From NCBI RefSeq assembly GCF_003996965.1, contig NZ_QWDM01000003.1, positions 62,001-126,000 of the forward strand: 64,000 nucleotides of DNA, written 5' to 3'. This document shows, piece by piece, positions 8,162 to 17,790 of this stretch; the stretch's first letter is position 1, and each line of letters begins with the position of its first letter. The notes beneath the pieces are model-generated. The model was not told the origin of the DNA, did not search any database, and worked only from the letters and a program-made list of their open reading frames with translations. Both the position numbers and the translations under genes were made by a program. This stretch comes from Flavobacterium cupreum. Lineage in GTDB: Bacteria > Bacteroidota > Bacteroidia > Flavobacteriales > Flavobacteriaceae.

Positions 8162-9287
8162 AATAGAAAACACCCCTTCCAAAAAAGGGAATTCAGTAAA
8201 AAAAGCAAATAGTATTGAGCATTTGCTGAAAAAAGAAATTTCCTTTTTTGGTAATTCCTTCAATACTAAAAAGAAGCAGTCTTTTTATCAGGAATTAGCC
8301 GTTCTGTTAAAAGCCGGAATTACTTTTAAAGAGGGCTTATCGCTGATTGTAGATTCCCTAAAGAAAAAAGCGGATAAAGAATTAATCCAATCCATACTCA
8401 ATCAGGTTGTAAACGGAAAACCTTTTTCCGAGGCTTTGTCCGGTTCGTCCTCTTTTACGGAATACGAATACTATTCGATTCAGATTGGGGAAGAAACAGG
8501 AACCACCGCGCAGGTCTGTTTTGAACTTGGTCACTTTTTTGAGCGCAAAAACGAACAGAAACGGATTATTATTGCAGCCCTGACCTACCCTTCTATTGTC
8601 TTAAGCACCGCTGTTTTGGTAGTTGCCTTTATGTTGAGTTATGTGGTGCCGATGTTTGAGGATATTTTCAGACAAAACAAAATGGAGCTGCCGTTTCTGA
8701 CACAGGTAATTGTAAAACTATCAGTCGTAACCAAAACATACGGACTGTACTTTTTCCTGGCAATCATTCTTTTTATTTTTTCAACCCAGTTCTTTAAAGA
8801 CAATCCCAAATACAAGAAAGCACTTCATTACTTTTTGATTAAAATACCTATTATAGGCTCCTTTATGACCAAAGTATATCTGGCGCAATTCACACAGGCC
8901 GTTACTTTATTGACCACGGCAAAAGTTCCGCTGCTGAATAGTATTCAGATGGTCAAAAAAATGATCCGTTTTGTGCCCCTTCAGGAAGCCCTCGAAAAAG
9001 TGGAGGAAAGTATCCTGAAAGGAAATAGCCTAAGCGGCAGTTTAAAGAACAATCCCCTTTTTGATAACCGAATCATATCCCTGGTAAAAGTAGCCGAAGA
9101 AACCAACCAAACCGAATATGTATTCAAACAATTAAGCGAACAGTACAATCAGGAAGTGATACAGCAATCTAAAATCATGACGACTGTTCTTGAGCCTTTT
9201 ATCATTCTTTTCGTAGGGGTTCTGGTGGCGGTTTTGCTGGTGGCTATGTATTTACCAATGTTTCAGTTGAGTAGTGCGATTGGATAA
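8151..9287 (+). CDS. gspF: Type II secretion inner-membrane platform protein GspF
   Basis: 378 residues with two GspF domains. The first starts FYQELAVLLKAGITFKEGL (about residue 44) and carries IGEETGTTAQVCFELGHFFE, and the second starts FTQAVTLLTTAKVPLLNSI (about residue 245) and carries VKVAEETNQTEYVFKQLSE. Three membrane segments lie at about residues 145-170, 195-220 and 345-370. The family forms the cytoplasmic-membrane platform contacted by the GspE ATPase. It is slightly shorter than the usual 400 residues. It is the last gene of the plus-strand arm and overlaps the GspJ-like gene by 11 bp. Confidence 0.9.
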   Translation: MAFKIENTPSKKGNSVKKANSIEHLLKKEISFFGNSFNTKKKQSFYQELAVLLKAGITFKEGLSLIVDSLKKKADKELIQSILNQVVNGKPFSEALSGSSSFTEYEYYSIQIGEETGTTAQVCFELGHFFERKNEQKRIIIAALTYPSIVLSTAVLVVAFMLSYVVPMFEDIFRQNKMELPFLTQVIVKLSVVTKTYGLYFFLAIILFIFSTQFFKDNPKYKKALHYFLIKIPIIGSFMTKVYLAQFTQAVTLLTTAKVPLLNSIQMVKKMIRFVPLQEALEKVEESILKGNSLSGSLKNNPLFDNRIISLVKVAEETNQTEYVFKQLSEQYNQEVIQQSKIMTTVLEPFIILFVGVLVAVLLVAMYLPMFQLSSAIG

Positions 9288-9337
9288 AAAAATAGGTATT
9301 AACCTGTTAAAAAATATAATTAATAAGATAAATACAG

Positions 9338-9345
9338 TAATATTG
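9338..9345 (+). promoter_or_regulatory. Possible -7 box upstream of the RHS operon
   Basis: TAATATTG deviates by one base from TAnnTTTG and sits 25 nt before the RHS ATG. No -33 box is convincing. Confidence 0.25.
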
Positions 9346-9369
9346 CAAAATAATCTAATAGCTTTATAA

Positions 9370-12300
9370 ATGAAAAACAAACCAATTCTTAATACAATAT
9401 TTTTTATTACTTTCTTATTAAGTAATTTACCTGTTCTTGCTCAATCATCCTTTGCTCCAAAAATCACAAGTATACCTAGTTCTCCTGAAGCAGCACTACT
9501 GGGTAGATTTGGTGACATTCCGGTAGGCTATTACACAGGAACAGCTAATATTAGTATTCCTCTTTATAGTATTAAAGAAAATGGCGTTGAAATACCTATT
9601 AGTCTAAATTATCATGGCTCCGGAATTAAAGTCGCTGATGAAGCTACCTGGGTAGGTTTGGGCTGGAGTTTAGAGCCTGAGGGATCAATAATCCAGGAAA
9701 TTAGAGGAAAAGAAGATTCCTTTGATAACACTAAAAATTACCTTGGTGGTTATGAAGGTGAGTATTTGGCATTTAGAACAAGATTGTTTGGAAATCCAGA
9801 ATCTAACGAATATTGGTATGGAAAAACATATCAGTTAGGCTTTGAACATTGGAGAAAATGTTCTAATCAAGTTGCTTTACCCCCGGGCTATCCTTATGAT
9901 GGACATGCTTTAATGGGGAGTTTGATGCAGGGACATGGAGAACCTGATATTTATAATTATAATTTTTCAGGTTACTCAGGAAAGTTTTATATAAATCCGG
10001 ATACCAGGCAAATTGTCTTAATTGATAAAAAAGAAGAAATTATTTTTGAAAATTTAGGATCAAGCTTTAAAGCAACTACTCCTGATGGAAATATTTTTAT
10101 TTTCGATATATTAGAAAAATCTTATGGTTTAAATCCAATTGGAGGTGTTGACTTTTCTGGTCAAACATATAAATTAAGTTCTGTACAATTAACCAATAAT
10201 AAAGTTTTAAATTTTTCATATTCCAGCACCAATCTAGTTACCCAAAACTCATATCAAAATTCTGTAGCACTTAATTTTATTTGTAACACAAATGCACAGC
10301 CAGATCTTAACCCTCCCGTATTGCAAGGATACTTTTCGAGTGACGTAAAAACACTCAGTCAAATTAAATCGAATGAGGTTATAGTAAATTTTAACCTGGA
10401 GGAAAGGGAAGACTTAATACAAAGTACCTATAATACAGCAACCAATCCGAAAAGATTAAAATCTATTGATGTTTTATCTGTACAAACAAATAAAAAGGTT
10501 AAAACTTTTCAATTCGGCTATTCGTATTTCTTAAGTCAATCTTCCCAAACAAGTTTAGGAAAACGATTAAGATTAGATTCTGTTAAGGAGATTGGATACG
10601 ATCAAAATGAAAATCCTGATAACTCAAAACCGGCACATTTGTTTCAATATGACATGAGTGTGACAATGCCGGAAAAAAATTCATTATCAGTAGATTTTTG
10701 GGGATATTATAATGGCCAAAGCAATACCGGATTACTTCCGAATATCGATTATTTTTATCCGTATAGTCTTTCTATGTTAACTTATCCTAAGGCCAATAGA
10801 TTTGCGGATGATACAAAAGGAAAAGCTTACTTATTAAATAAAATAACGTACCCTACAGGTGGATATACCGAATTATATTATGAAGCTAACACTTTTACAA
10901 ATCAATTTATTCCGGATAACATAACCATCAATAAAACACATAAATATCTAACCGTACAAGATAATAATAATGATGACTCTCTTACACCCAAAAACTTAAC
11001 TCCTTATTTTGAATTAAGCAAAGCTGTCAGTATTCATTTTGAAAATAGAATTGAGGATGGAACGGCATTCCCCGGTAGTACTTCATATTCTTTATATGAA
11101 CTTGAAGGAACATTTATTGAATTTAAGAAAATAAAAAACGGTGTAACAACTGTAATTAAAAGATGGGACCTGACTTCCGTTTATAATGTCGATTTTGAAA
11201 GAGATCATAGGAAGATCTGGGCAGAGGATATTTTGGTGCCTTATGATCCTGGTGCACAATATACAGTAACCACGTATTTACCCGGAAATAAATCTACTAA
11301 ACCAAATGATACGTATAGGCTAGCTACAGCTAGATCAATCATACAGTATGATGATGAGACAGGAGTCGACACCAGCGTAAGTACAGGAGGCGGATTTAGA
11401 ATTGCTAATATTAAGAATTATGCAAAAAGTGGACAAATGACAAGCAATAAAAAAATTTGCTACATTAATGAAAACGGAACTTCTTCCGGAAAATTACTAA
11501 ATCAATTTAAACCTTTGCAGGATGTTACTATTTTTTGTAATACATGTTGGCCACCTAATGGTGGTTTAACAACATCGACATCAACAGCTTTTACGCAATA
11601 TACTCTTTCTACGACTGACTTTGGAATGAGTGGAGGAAATACTATTGGTTACTCAAGAGTAGAAGAAATTGAATTATCAGAAAATAACGTAGATACAAAT
11701 GGAAAAAAGGTCTTTACCTATTATAATAATACGAATTTAACCAAACCAGGATTTCCTAATATTGTCTATGCAAAAAACGGGCAGCTTTATGAAGAATTAT
11801 TTTATAATAGTGGCGGCACTTTAGTAAATAAAAAATTCTATACTTATAAAAATTTGCAAAATTCTGCAATTACTTATGAAGGTGTCAAAATTATAAACCA
11901 TAGCATAGGGAACGCTGATTTGGGAGATCCCTTTTCTGATGGTTCGACATCTTATGTATATACTTATGAAGCTTATCCCATAAATTCATATTGGTTTGCA
12001 ACTGAAAGCGTTCTCACAACCAACTTTCTAAATAATGGTTCCTTAAGCACTAGTGAAAATTATATTTATAATGCTAAGGGAAAAATAAGATCTTCTATAA
12101 CAACCAACAGTAAGAATGAAACTCTTCAGACAGACAATTTTTATGCGTCTGATAATGAAATGACAAGCAGTCCGTTTGCATTAGAATTGAAAAACAAAAA
12201 CATGATCAATAACCCTTTACAAACGCAAACATATAAAGGCGGAAATAAGATATCAGATCAGATTAACATTTATGATAAAAGTGCTGCAACAAGTAATCTA

Positions 12301-12780
12301 CTATCATTAAAGAATGTTTATGCAGCTAAATTCCCAAATTCATTACCCTTAATCACAGGAATAGGAAACCTTGAAAAAAAGGTCACGTACGATAAGTATG
12401 ACGGCAAAGCTAATATTTTGCAATATAGCCTTGAGAACACCGGCTCTGTTTCTATTATCTGGGGCTATAATAAAACATTGCCAATTGCCAAGATTGAAAA
12501 CGCCGACAACTCTAAAATTGCCACAGCACTAGGTGTTTCAGACCTTAGTGCTTTAAACGAAACTAATCTTGCAGCTATTAATGCTTTACGAAATAATAGC
12601 TCTTTTACTACTTGTATGATCACTGCCTACACCTTTATTCCTTTGGTAGGTGTCAGCACCATAACAGACCCTAAAGGTGATACTATAACTTATACGTATG
12701 ATACTTTCGGAAGGCTTGCATTCGTAAAAGATAAAAACGGAAATATCCTTTCTGAGAACCAGTACAATTACAAACCATAA
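9370..12780 (+). CDS. RHS/YD-repeat shell protein, N-terminal component
   Basis: 1136 residues with a Sec signal (LSNLPVLAQ). The opening domain (FGDIPVGYYTGTANISIPLY, then ISLNYHGSGIKVADEATWVG) is the SpvB/RHS-associated start found in large Bacteroidota RHS proteins. The remainder is YD-repeat-like beta structure and the C-terminus ends in a clear YD repeat (YTYDTFGRLAFVKDKNGN). There is no toxin tip and no RHS-core DPxG end. It is 12 bp upstream of 12793, which supplies the core and tip, so the shell is probably made from two polypeptides. No PAAR, VgrG or type IX C-terminal domain was recognised. Confidence 0.8.
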   Translation: MKNKPILNTIFFITFLLSNLPVLAQSSFAPKITSIPSSPEAALLGRFGDIPVGYYTGTANISIPLYSIKENGVEIPISLNYHGSGIKVADEATWVGLGWSLEPEGSIIQEIRGKEDSFDNTKNYLGGYEGEYLAFRTRLFGNPESNEYWYGKTYQLGFEHWRKCSNQVALPPGYPYDGHALMGSLMQGHGEPDIYNYNFSGYSGKFYINPDTRQIVLIDKKEEIIFENLGSSFKATTPDGNIFIFDILEKSYGLNPIGGVDFSGQTYKLSSVQLTNNKVLNFSYSSTNLVTQNSYQNSVALNFICNTNAQPDLNPPVLQGYFSSDVKTLSQIKSNEVIVNFNLEEREDLIQSTYNTATNPKRLKSIDVLSVQTNKKVKTFQFGYSYFLSQSSQTSLGKRLRLDSVKEIGYDQNENPDNSKPAHLFQYDMSVTMPEKNSLSVDFWGYYNGQSNTGLLPNIDYFYPYSLSMLTYPKANRFADDTKGKAYLLNKITYPTGGYTELYYEANTFTNQFIPDNITINKTHKYLTVQDNNNDDSLTPKNLTPYFELSKAVSIHFENRIEDGTAFPGSTSYSLYELEGTFIEFKKIKNGVTTVIKRWDLTSVYNVDFERDHRKIWAEDILVPYDPGAQYTVTTYLPGNKSTKPNDTYRLATARSIIQYDDETGVDTSVSTGGGFRIANIKNYAKSGQMTSNKKICYINENGTSSGKLLNQFKPLQDVTIFCNTCWPPNGGLTTSTSTAFTQYTLSTTDFGMSGGNTIGYSRVEEIELSENNVDTNGKKVFTYYNNTNLTKPGFPNIVYAKNGQLYEELFYNSGGTLVNKKFYTYKNLQNSAITYEGVKIINHSIGNADLGDPFSDGSTSYVYTYEAYPINSYWFATESVLTTNFLNNGSLSTSENYIYNAKGKIRSSITTNSKNETLQTDNFYASDNEMTSSPFALELKNKNMINNPLQTQTYKGGNKISDQINIYDKSAATSNLLSLKNVYAAKFPNSLPLITGIGNLEKKVTYDKYDGKANILQYSLENTGSVSIIWGYNKTLPIAKIENADNSKIATALGVSDLSALNETNLAAINALRNNSSFTTCMITAYTFIPLVGVSTITDPKGDTITYTYDTFGRLAFVKDKNGNILSENQYNYKP

Positions 12781-12792
12781 ACCAAAAACAGC

Positions 12793-15700
12793 ATGAAAAA
12801 CTTTATAAAAATTATTTTGGTTTTATTTCCTGTTATGGTCATTGGCCAGACCAAGACCGAGAACTATATCAAGACGGTAACCTACAAAACAGCAAGCCTG
12901 ACGACAATAACAACTCCCAGTCCTGCTCAGGCATCTCAAAATGTAACCTATTTTGACGGACTTGGAAGACCCGTACAGCAAGTTGCTGTGCAGCAATCCG
13001 ATTCAGGAAAAGACATTGTAACTCCGATTGAGTACGATGGTTTTGGAAGGCAGGTAAAGGAATATCTTCCGTTTGCTTCGTCCCAAACCAATTCGGCTTT
13101 TATCAATCCAACAACTCTGGTTTCAGATTTAACCGCACAATACAAAACCAATTATGGGACTGTCAATGCCAACCCTTATAGTGAGAAACAATTAGAAGCT
13201 TCCCCTCTGAACCGTGTTCTGAAACAGGCAGCTCCCGGAAACGACTGGAGCATGGGATTGGGGCATGAGATCAAAATGGACTACCAGACCAATGTAGACA
13301 ATGACGTGAGACTCTTCACGGCTACCACCATCTGTAATCCGACCTTAGGACTCTATACGATTTCTATTTCAGACAGTGGTACCTACTCCGCCGGACAACT
13401 GTACAAAACAGTTACTTATGATGAGAATACGGCAGCTCCGCTATCAGAACTAAATGGTTCAACTATAGAATTTAAAAATAAAGAAGGTCAGATAGTACTA
13501 AAAAGAACCTACGGCACTGTAGGAACCGGAACCACTAATGAAAAACACGATACTTATTATGTCTATGATGTTTATGGTAACCTAACCTACGTCATCCCGC
13601 CAAAAGCAACGGATCTTATTGGAACTGCCACAGGCCTGCAGGCTGACGTAACTTCATCAGCTCTAGTGCCTGCAGGGACTTCCTTAACCTTAATAGCTTC
13701 TAATTCGATTCGATTATTACCGGGATTTCAGTTTAAAGCGCAGGCAGGAAGTACTTTTAGCGCTGTTATTGACAATGGCAATCAAACTATTCTGGATAAT
13801 TTAGGTTACCAGTACAAATACGACTACCGCAACCGTATGGTAGAGAAAAAATTGCCCGGCAAACAATGGGAATTTATTGTTTATGACAAACTAGATCGTG
13901 TTGTCGCTACAGGACCTGCTAATTCGCCTTTTTCGGATCTTACTTCAGTGGGATGGCTCGTTACCAAATATGATGCATTTAACAGGCCGGTTATTACCGG
14001 CTGGTTATCCGCTACGGTAACAGTGGCTACCAGGAAAATACTTCAGGATGCACAAAATGCCTTGACTTCAAATTTCAATGAAACCAAAATTGCCACGGCA
14101 ACCAACACGATAGTACCCGCCACGACAGGAGTAAAATTCAGGTATGACAACGCAGCCTGGCCAACATCAGGATATCATGTAATGAGCGTGAACTATTATG
14201 ACGATTATAATTTTCCCGATGCACCTGCCACAATTCCCGCAACTGTTGCAGCGAATACTGCCGGGGTAAGTCAGGTTGTTTATTACAATGCGACAACAAA
14301 ACCTATAGGGCGTTTCACAGGATCCTGGGTAAGGGTTCCTGATCTGAGCACGAATTACAAATATGAACAGACCTACAGTCTGTATGATGAGAAGGCAAGA
14401 CTGGTACGTTCCTATACGCAGAATTTTCTGGGTGGTTTCACCTGCCTGGACAATAAACTCGATACCTTCTCAGGTCAGCTGCAATATACCATAACCACAC
14501 ACAGCAGATTGTCAACAGACCCTGTACTTAAAACAACCGACACCTTTACCTATTCGGCTCAGGACAGGTTAAAGACCCACACCCATCAAATCGGGACAGG
14601 AACACTGGAAGTTATTGCCAATAATTCTTATGATGAACTTGGACAATTAATTTCTAAAAAGGTTGGAAGCAATACCCAAAACATCAATTATACCTACAAT
14701 ATCCGTGGATGGATGACGGGCATTAATGATGTTACGGCTTTGACCATAGCGGGAGATCCAAAGGATTTGTTCGCTTTTAAGATTAATTATAACAATACGC
14801 CAGGCATTACGGGTGGTAAAGCCCTATACAACGGAAATATTGCGGAGACGTTCTGGATCAGTACTTCTGAAACAACTCCGGTAATACGCGGATATGCTTA
14901 TTTATATGATAATCTTAACCGACTTAAAACAAGTATTTATAAGCGCGATGCCGTAATCAGTAATACCATAATCAGTAATGCCTACAGTGAGAACCTGACG
15001 TATGATAAAAATGGCAATATAGGCAGTCTTACGCGTAACGGAAACAGTGAAACTGCCACACAAATTGATGCTTTGGTCTACACTTATACCAATAGCAATA
15101 CCACCAACCAACTTTTAAAAGTAGTCGATAGTGCCCCCGCGGCTACTAAAATTTATGGTTTTGCTGACAGTGCCGCCAATACGGATGATTACAGTTATGA
15201 TGCTAATGGCAATATGACTAAGGACAACAACAAAAACATCACGGCGATTACCTACAATCACCTGAACCTGCCAACCAAAATAACTTTTGCAACAGCAGGA
15301 AACATTGCTTATCTTTACAATGCAACAGGGCAAAAAGTACAGAAAATTGTAAAGGAGGATGCTAATGAAACAATAACCGAATATTTAGGGGGTTATCAGT
15401 ATGTAAAAACACCTGCTACAACTACAATGCTTAAGTTTTTCCCAACAGCCGAAGGGTATGTAGAGGTTTCAGGAAGTTCTTATAAATATGTATATCAATA
15501 CAAGGATCATTTGGGTAATATCCGTTTGAGCTATGACAAAAATCTTACGATTCAGGATGAAAACCAATATTATCCTTTTGGGCTACAACAAAAAAGACCT
15601 ACTGATGTAATGGTAGCGTCTAATTATAAGTATAAGTTTCTTGGTCAAGAGCGTCAAGACGAGCTAGGACTAAACTGGGACACTTTTAGACATAGAAATT

Positions 15701-16455
15701 ATGATTATGCTATTGGTAGATTTTTTGGAGTTGACCCTGTTTCGGAAGAGTATATGTCGATTTCCACTTATCAGTTTGCTCATAATAATCCTGTATGGAA
15801 AATTGAAATAGAAGGTTTGGAAGGAGCTCCCTCCAACGGAAAGCAAGATATTTCCAATCATGAACCAATTAAAGTTAAAAATACTCCTATGCAAGGTTTT
15901 TTAGGAGGAGGTTTAATTGAAACAAAGGTTATCCAGAAAACTACAACCGAAGTTGTTAAGGAGGTAGCAGTTGAAACTACTAAAAAAGGTGGAGGTCTTT
16001 TATTGAAAGGATTAGGTACTGTACTTGCTGTTTTAACTGATTACATGAGCCCTAATTATGGAGGACGTACAAGCGAGATGCCATCTAAATTTGGTATTGA
16101 TGAAAAATTTAGCGTCAAAGATTATAAAATCGAGGAAAAAACAGTTGAAGAAACAGGAATAAAACGTTTTTTTGAAGATAATAGTAAACATGGCAAAGAT
16201 AAGAAAGGTAGAGCAGGAAAAGCTCCTGAAAACCCTCAAGAAGTTCTTGATGATTCATTTGAATTGCCTGGAAATACAACGCGAAGAGTTGGTGTTGATT
16301 ATGAGACTGGCGAGTTTAACGTTTTTGATGAGCATTCTGAAGGAAAATTTCATGGACATGTTAGAACTTGGAATGAATTATCTCAAGACATGAAAAATAT
16401 ATTATTAAAACAAAAAGTGGTTACTAAAAAAGGAAAAATAATTAATCAAGAATAA
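12793..16455 (+). CDS. DUF6443/RHS-core polymorphic toxin with C-terminal tip
   Basis: 1220 residues with a Sec signal (VLFPVMVIGQ). A DUF6443-like start (NVTYFDGLGRPVQQVAVQQS) is followed by YD repeats and the RHS core (YQYKDHLGNIRLSYD, then GLNWDTFRHRNYDYAIGRF, then ISTYQFAHNNPVWKIEIEG at about residues 985-1010). Everything after that is the tip, about 205 residues. The tip has a glycine-rich linker, then KHGKDKKGRAGKAPENPQEV, TRRVGVDYETGEFNVFD and FHGHVRTWNEL. The last motif with conserved His and Arg resembles tips of predicted RNase toxins; I cannot fix the family number. The immunity gene abuts the stop codon. The usual DPxG cleavage motif is replaced by EIEGLEG. Confidence 0.85.
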   Translation: MKNFIKIILVLFPVMVIGQTKTENYIKTVTYKTASLTTITTPSPAQASQNVTYFDGLGRPVQQVAVQQSDSGKDIVTPIEYDGFGRQVKEYLPFASSQTNSAFINPTTLVSDLTAQYKTNYGTVNANPYSEKQLEASPLNRVLKQAAPGNDWSMGLGHEIKMDYQTNVDNDVRLFTATTICNPTLGLYTISISDSGTYSAGQLYKTVTYDENTAAPLSELNGSTIEFKNKEGQIVLKRTYGTVGTGTTNEKHDTYYVYDVYGNLTYVIPPKATDLIGTATGLQADVTSSALVPAGTSLTLIASNSIRLLPGFQFKAQAGSTFSAVIDNGNQTILDNLGYQYKYDYRNRMVEKKLPGKQWEFIVYDKLDRVVATGPANSPFSDLTSVGWLVTKYDAFNRPVITGWLSATVTVATRKILQDAQNALTSNFNETKIATATNTIVPATTGVKFRYDNAAWPTSGYHVMSVNYYDDYNFPDAPATIPATVAANTAGVSQVVYYNATTKPIGRFTGSWVRVPDLSTNYKYEQTYSLYDEKARLVRSYTQNFLGGFTCLDNKLDTFSGQLQYTITTHSRLSTDPVLKTTDTFTYSAQDRLKTHTHQIGTGTLEVIANNSYDELGQLISKKVGSNTQNINYTYNIRGWMTGINDVTALTIAGDPKDLFAFKINYNNTPGITGGKALYNGNIAETFWISTSETTPVIRGYAYLYDNLNRLKTSIYKRDAVISNTIISNAYSENLTYDKNGNIGSLTRNGNSETATQIDALVYTYTNSNTTNQLLKVVDSAPAATKIYGFADSAANTDDYSYDANGNMTKDNNKNITAITYNHLNLPTKITFATAGNIAYLYNATGQKVQKIVKEDANETITEYLGGYQYVKTPATTTMLKFFPTAEGYVEVSGSSYKYVYQYKDHLGNIRLSYDKNLTIQDENQYYPFGLQQKRPTDVMVASNYKYKFLGQERQDELGLNWDTFRHRNYDYAIGRFFGVDPVSEEYMSISTYQFAHNNPVWKIEIEGLEGAPSNGKQDISNHEPIKVKNTPMQGFLGGGLIETKVIQKTTTEVVKEVAVETTKKGGGLLLKGLGTVLAVLTDYMSPNYGGRTSEMPSKFGIDEKFSVKDYKIEEKTVEETGIKRFFEDNSKHGKDKKGRAGKAPENPQEVLDDSFELPGNTTRRVGVDYETGEFNVFDEHSEGKFHGHVRTWNELSQDMKNILLKQKVVTKKGKIINQE

Positions 16456-16785
16456 ATGGAGTATAAAAATTATTCATATACAGATAAAAGTTCGATAGAA
16501 TTATTGCTTCAGACAAACGATAATGAACAAATAATTTCGGCAATTATTGGAGCAGTAAACGGAATAGATGATTGGGAATGGTTGCAAAAATTATGTTTAA
16601 ATTATATCAATCATTCTGATTATTGGGTTTCTAAGACGGCTATTTCTAGCTTAGGAGATGTTGCTAGAATACATCATAAATTAGAAAAAGAAAAAGTTGT
16701 TAGCCATTTAAAAAAAATAGTTAATGAAAAGTTATTAGGTTCTGTTAATTCCGCAATAGAAGATATTGATTTGTTTATCAAATAA
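16456..16785 (+). CDS. HEAT-like immunity protein for the active RHS tip
   Basis: 109 residues, no signal or membrane segment, so cytoplasmic. Its ATG follows the toxin stop with no gap. Alpha-helical pattern with a HEAT-like unit (DWEWLQKLCLNYINHSDYWV, then KTAISSLGDVARIH). Small HEAT-like proteins placed directly after RHS or LXG tips are commonly immunity proteins that bind the nuclease tip. A cytoplasmic location fits a toxin acting on RNA. The function is inferred from position and fold pattern. Confidence 0.65.
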   Translation: MEYKNYSYTDKSSIELLLQTNDNEQIISAIIGAVNGIDDWEWLQKLCLNYINHSDYWVSKTAISSLGDVARIHHKLEKEKVVSHLKKIVNEKLLGSVNSAIEDIDLFIK

Positions 16786-16815
16786 ATTACAACTCGCTCT
16801 GGCTCGCAGAAGAGT

Positions 16816-17098
16816 TCCCCCTGCTGGCGCGCGAGCGTCTCGCTCGTGAACGCAAAAGTCGACAAAGCATAAAAACAAAGAACTCGCAGTGATGCGAGTT
16901 TTTTTATGTTTCACTCGCTAGTGCGAATATCTAGTTCGTAATGACAAAGTATTTCTTACATTAGATGCAAAATCTAATAATGAGTAGAAAATACAAATTT
17001 GATAAGAAACTAAGGAGATAATGACCAAAATGTTTTAGAAATTAACATACATTGATGTTGATTGCGTTCACGAGCGAGACGCTCACGCTAGCGGGGGA
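16816..17098. repeat. Family A inverted-repeat element, copy 1 (full length, about 283 bp)
   Basis: Both ends are near-perfect inverted repeats of about 35 bp: the left end reads CCCCCTGCTGGCGCG... and the right end, reversed, CCCCCGCTAGCGTG..., both continuing into GAGCGTCTCGCTCGTGAACG. The interior carries a terminator hairpin (16881-16905), the hairpin TTAGAT-gcaaa-ATCTAA and a conserved segment ending in an ATG-led tract. No transposase is encoded, so the structure is MITE-like. Copies recur at 18210 (truncated), 20649 and 21448, with a relic at 21351. Confidence 0.8.
16881..16905 (+). terminator. Intrinsic terminator inside family A copy 1
   Basis: Stem AACTCGC, loop AGTGAT, stem GCGAGTT, followed by a run of T. 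It would end transcripts from the RHS toxin-immunity operon. Confidence 0.7.
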
Positions 17099-17208
17099 GA
17101 TATAGCAAGTTTACTTATCAAGAAGCAAAGATAGGGTCACAATTAAATGAACGATTTAATGATTCAGAAGCTGACCAAAGAGCAATTCATAATGCATACA
17201 AATTTTAA
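17092..17208 (+). pseudogene. Tail fragment of a displaced toxin tip
   Basis: An open frame without a start begins exactly at the right inverted repeat of family A copy 1 and encodes about 37 residues ending in NDSEADQRAIHNAYKF before TAA (17206-17208). The stop is 3 bp before the membrane protein gene at 17212, the same toxin-immunity spacing as at the active tip. I read it as the last residues of an RHS tip whose upstream part was lost. It is too short to name a toxin family. Confidence 0.5.
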
Positions 17209-17211
17209 ACT

Positions 17212-17496
17212 ATGAAAAATAATTTTACCAGTTTAAGTATAATAAATTTTTTATTTTTTATTATATGCTTAATAATTTATTTATTGCCAATCTTTATTAA
17301 TGGTGATACTAATAGAATATTACTTGGGAAGCTAACTTTTAACGTATTTTATCCATCTTTATTTTGTTGTACAGTACTAACATCTCTATTTATTATTAAT
17401 AAGGCGAGAATTAGAAAAACTTTTTTGTTTTTGAATTACGTTGTTTTATTGTTTTTGTTGGTGTTTTTATTTAAGATAATATATGTTATTTTGTAA
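17212..17496 (+). CDS. Membrane immunity-like protein
   Basis: 94 residues with three hydrophobic segments (about residues 8-28, 40-62 and 72-94) and no further motif. It begins 3 bp after the toxin-tail fragment and is followed by a strong terminator at 17665. Small integral-membrane proteins behind a toxin tip usually protect against membrane- or periplasm-targeting toxins. I do not recognise the family; the role is inferred from the cassette context. Orphan, because no intact toxin precedes it. Confidence 0.55.
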   Translation: MKNNFTSLSIINFLFFIICLIIYLLPIFINGDTNRILLGKLTFNVFYPSLFCCTVLTSLFIINKARIRKTFLFLNYVVLLFLLVFLFKIIYVIL

Positions 17497-17664
17497 ATCA
17501 ACGGTGTGGCTAATCTATCACATGTGTTGGTGGTTAATTATTTCATATAATATTTGAGAATAATTAAGGATTTATAATAAAATTACAACAAAATAGAGTA
17601 GTGACACAACACTTTAGATTTATAACCTATTGAAATAGAATAGATAGCAGTGGAAATAATTTAA

Positions 17665-17696
17665 AGATGAGCAGTAATGCTCATCTGTTTTGTTTT
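17665..17696 (+). terminator. Intrinsic terminator
   Basis: Perfect 9-bp stem AGATGAGCA, loop GTAA, stem TGCTCATCT, then GTTTTGTTTT. Lies 170 bp after the gene ending at 17496 and before the next cassette. Confidence 0.8.
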
Positions 17697-17712
17697 AATA
17701 TTGCCTAAATGA

Positions 17713-17778
17713 TCTAAAATGAGTAAACATGCTATGCTAAATGGAAGTTTGCCACCAGGAAATAAGATATTTAGATAA
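17713..17778 (+). pseudogene. Short tail fragment of a second toxin tip
   Basis: About 21 codons ending in NGSLPPGNKIFR and TAA (17776-17778), 12 bp before the immunity-like gene at 17791. The frame is closed upstream by TGA at 17710. The peptide looks protein-like, but it is very short, so the interpretation depends on the repeated toxin-tail/immunity layout. Confidence 0.35.
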
Positions 17779-17790
17779 AAAAATAAGATT

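Noticed and set aside
16674..16865. Minus-strand ORF starting MSTFAFTSETLA
   Set aside because: It is the mirror of the family A left inverted repeat reading into the immunity gene; the peptide arises from the repeat.
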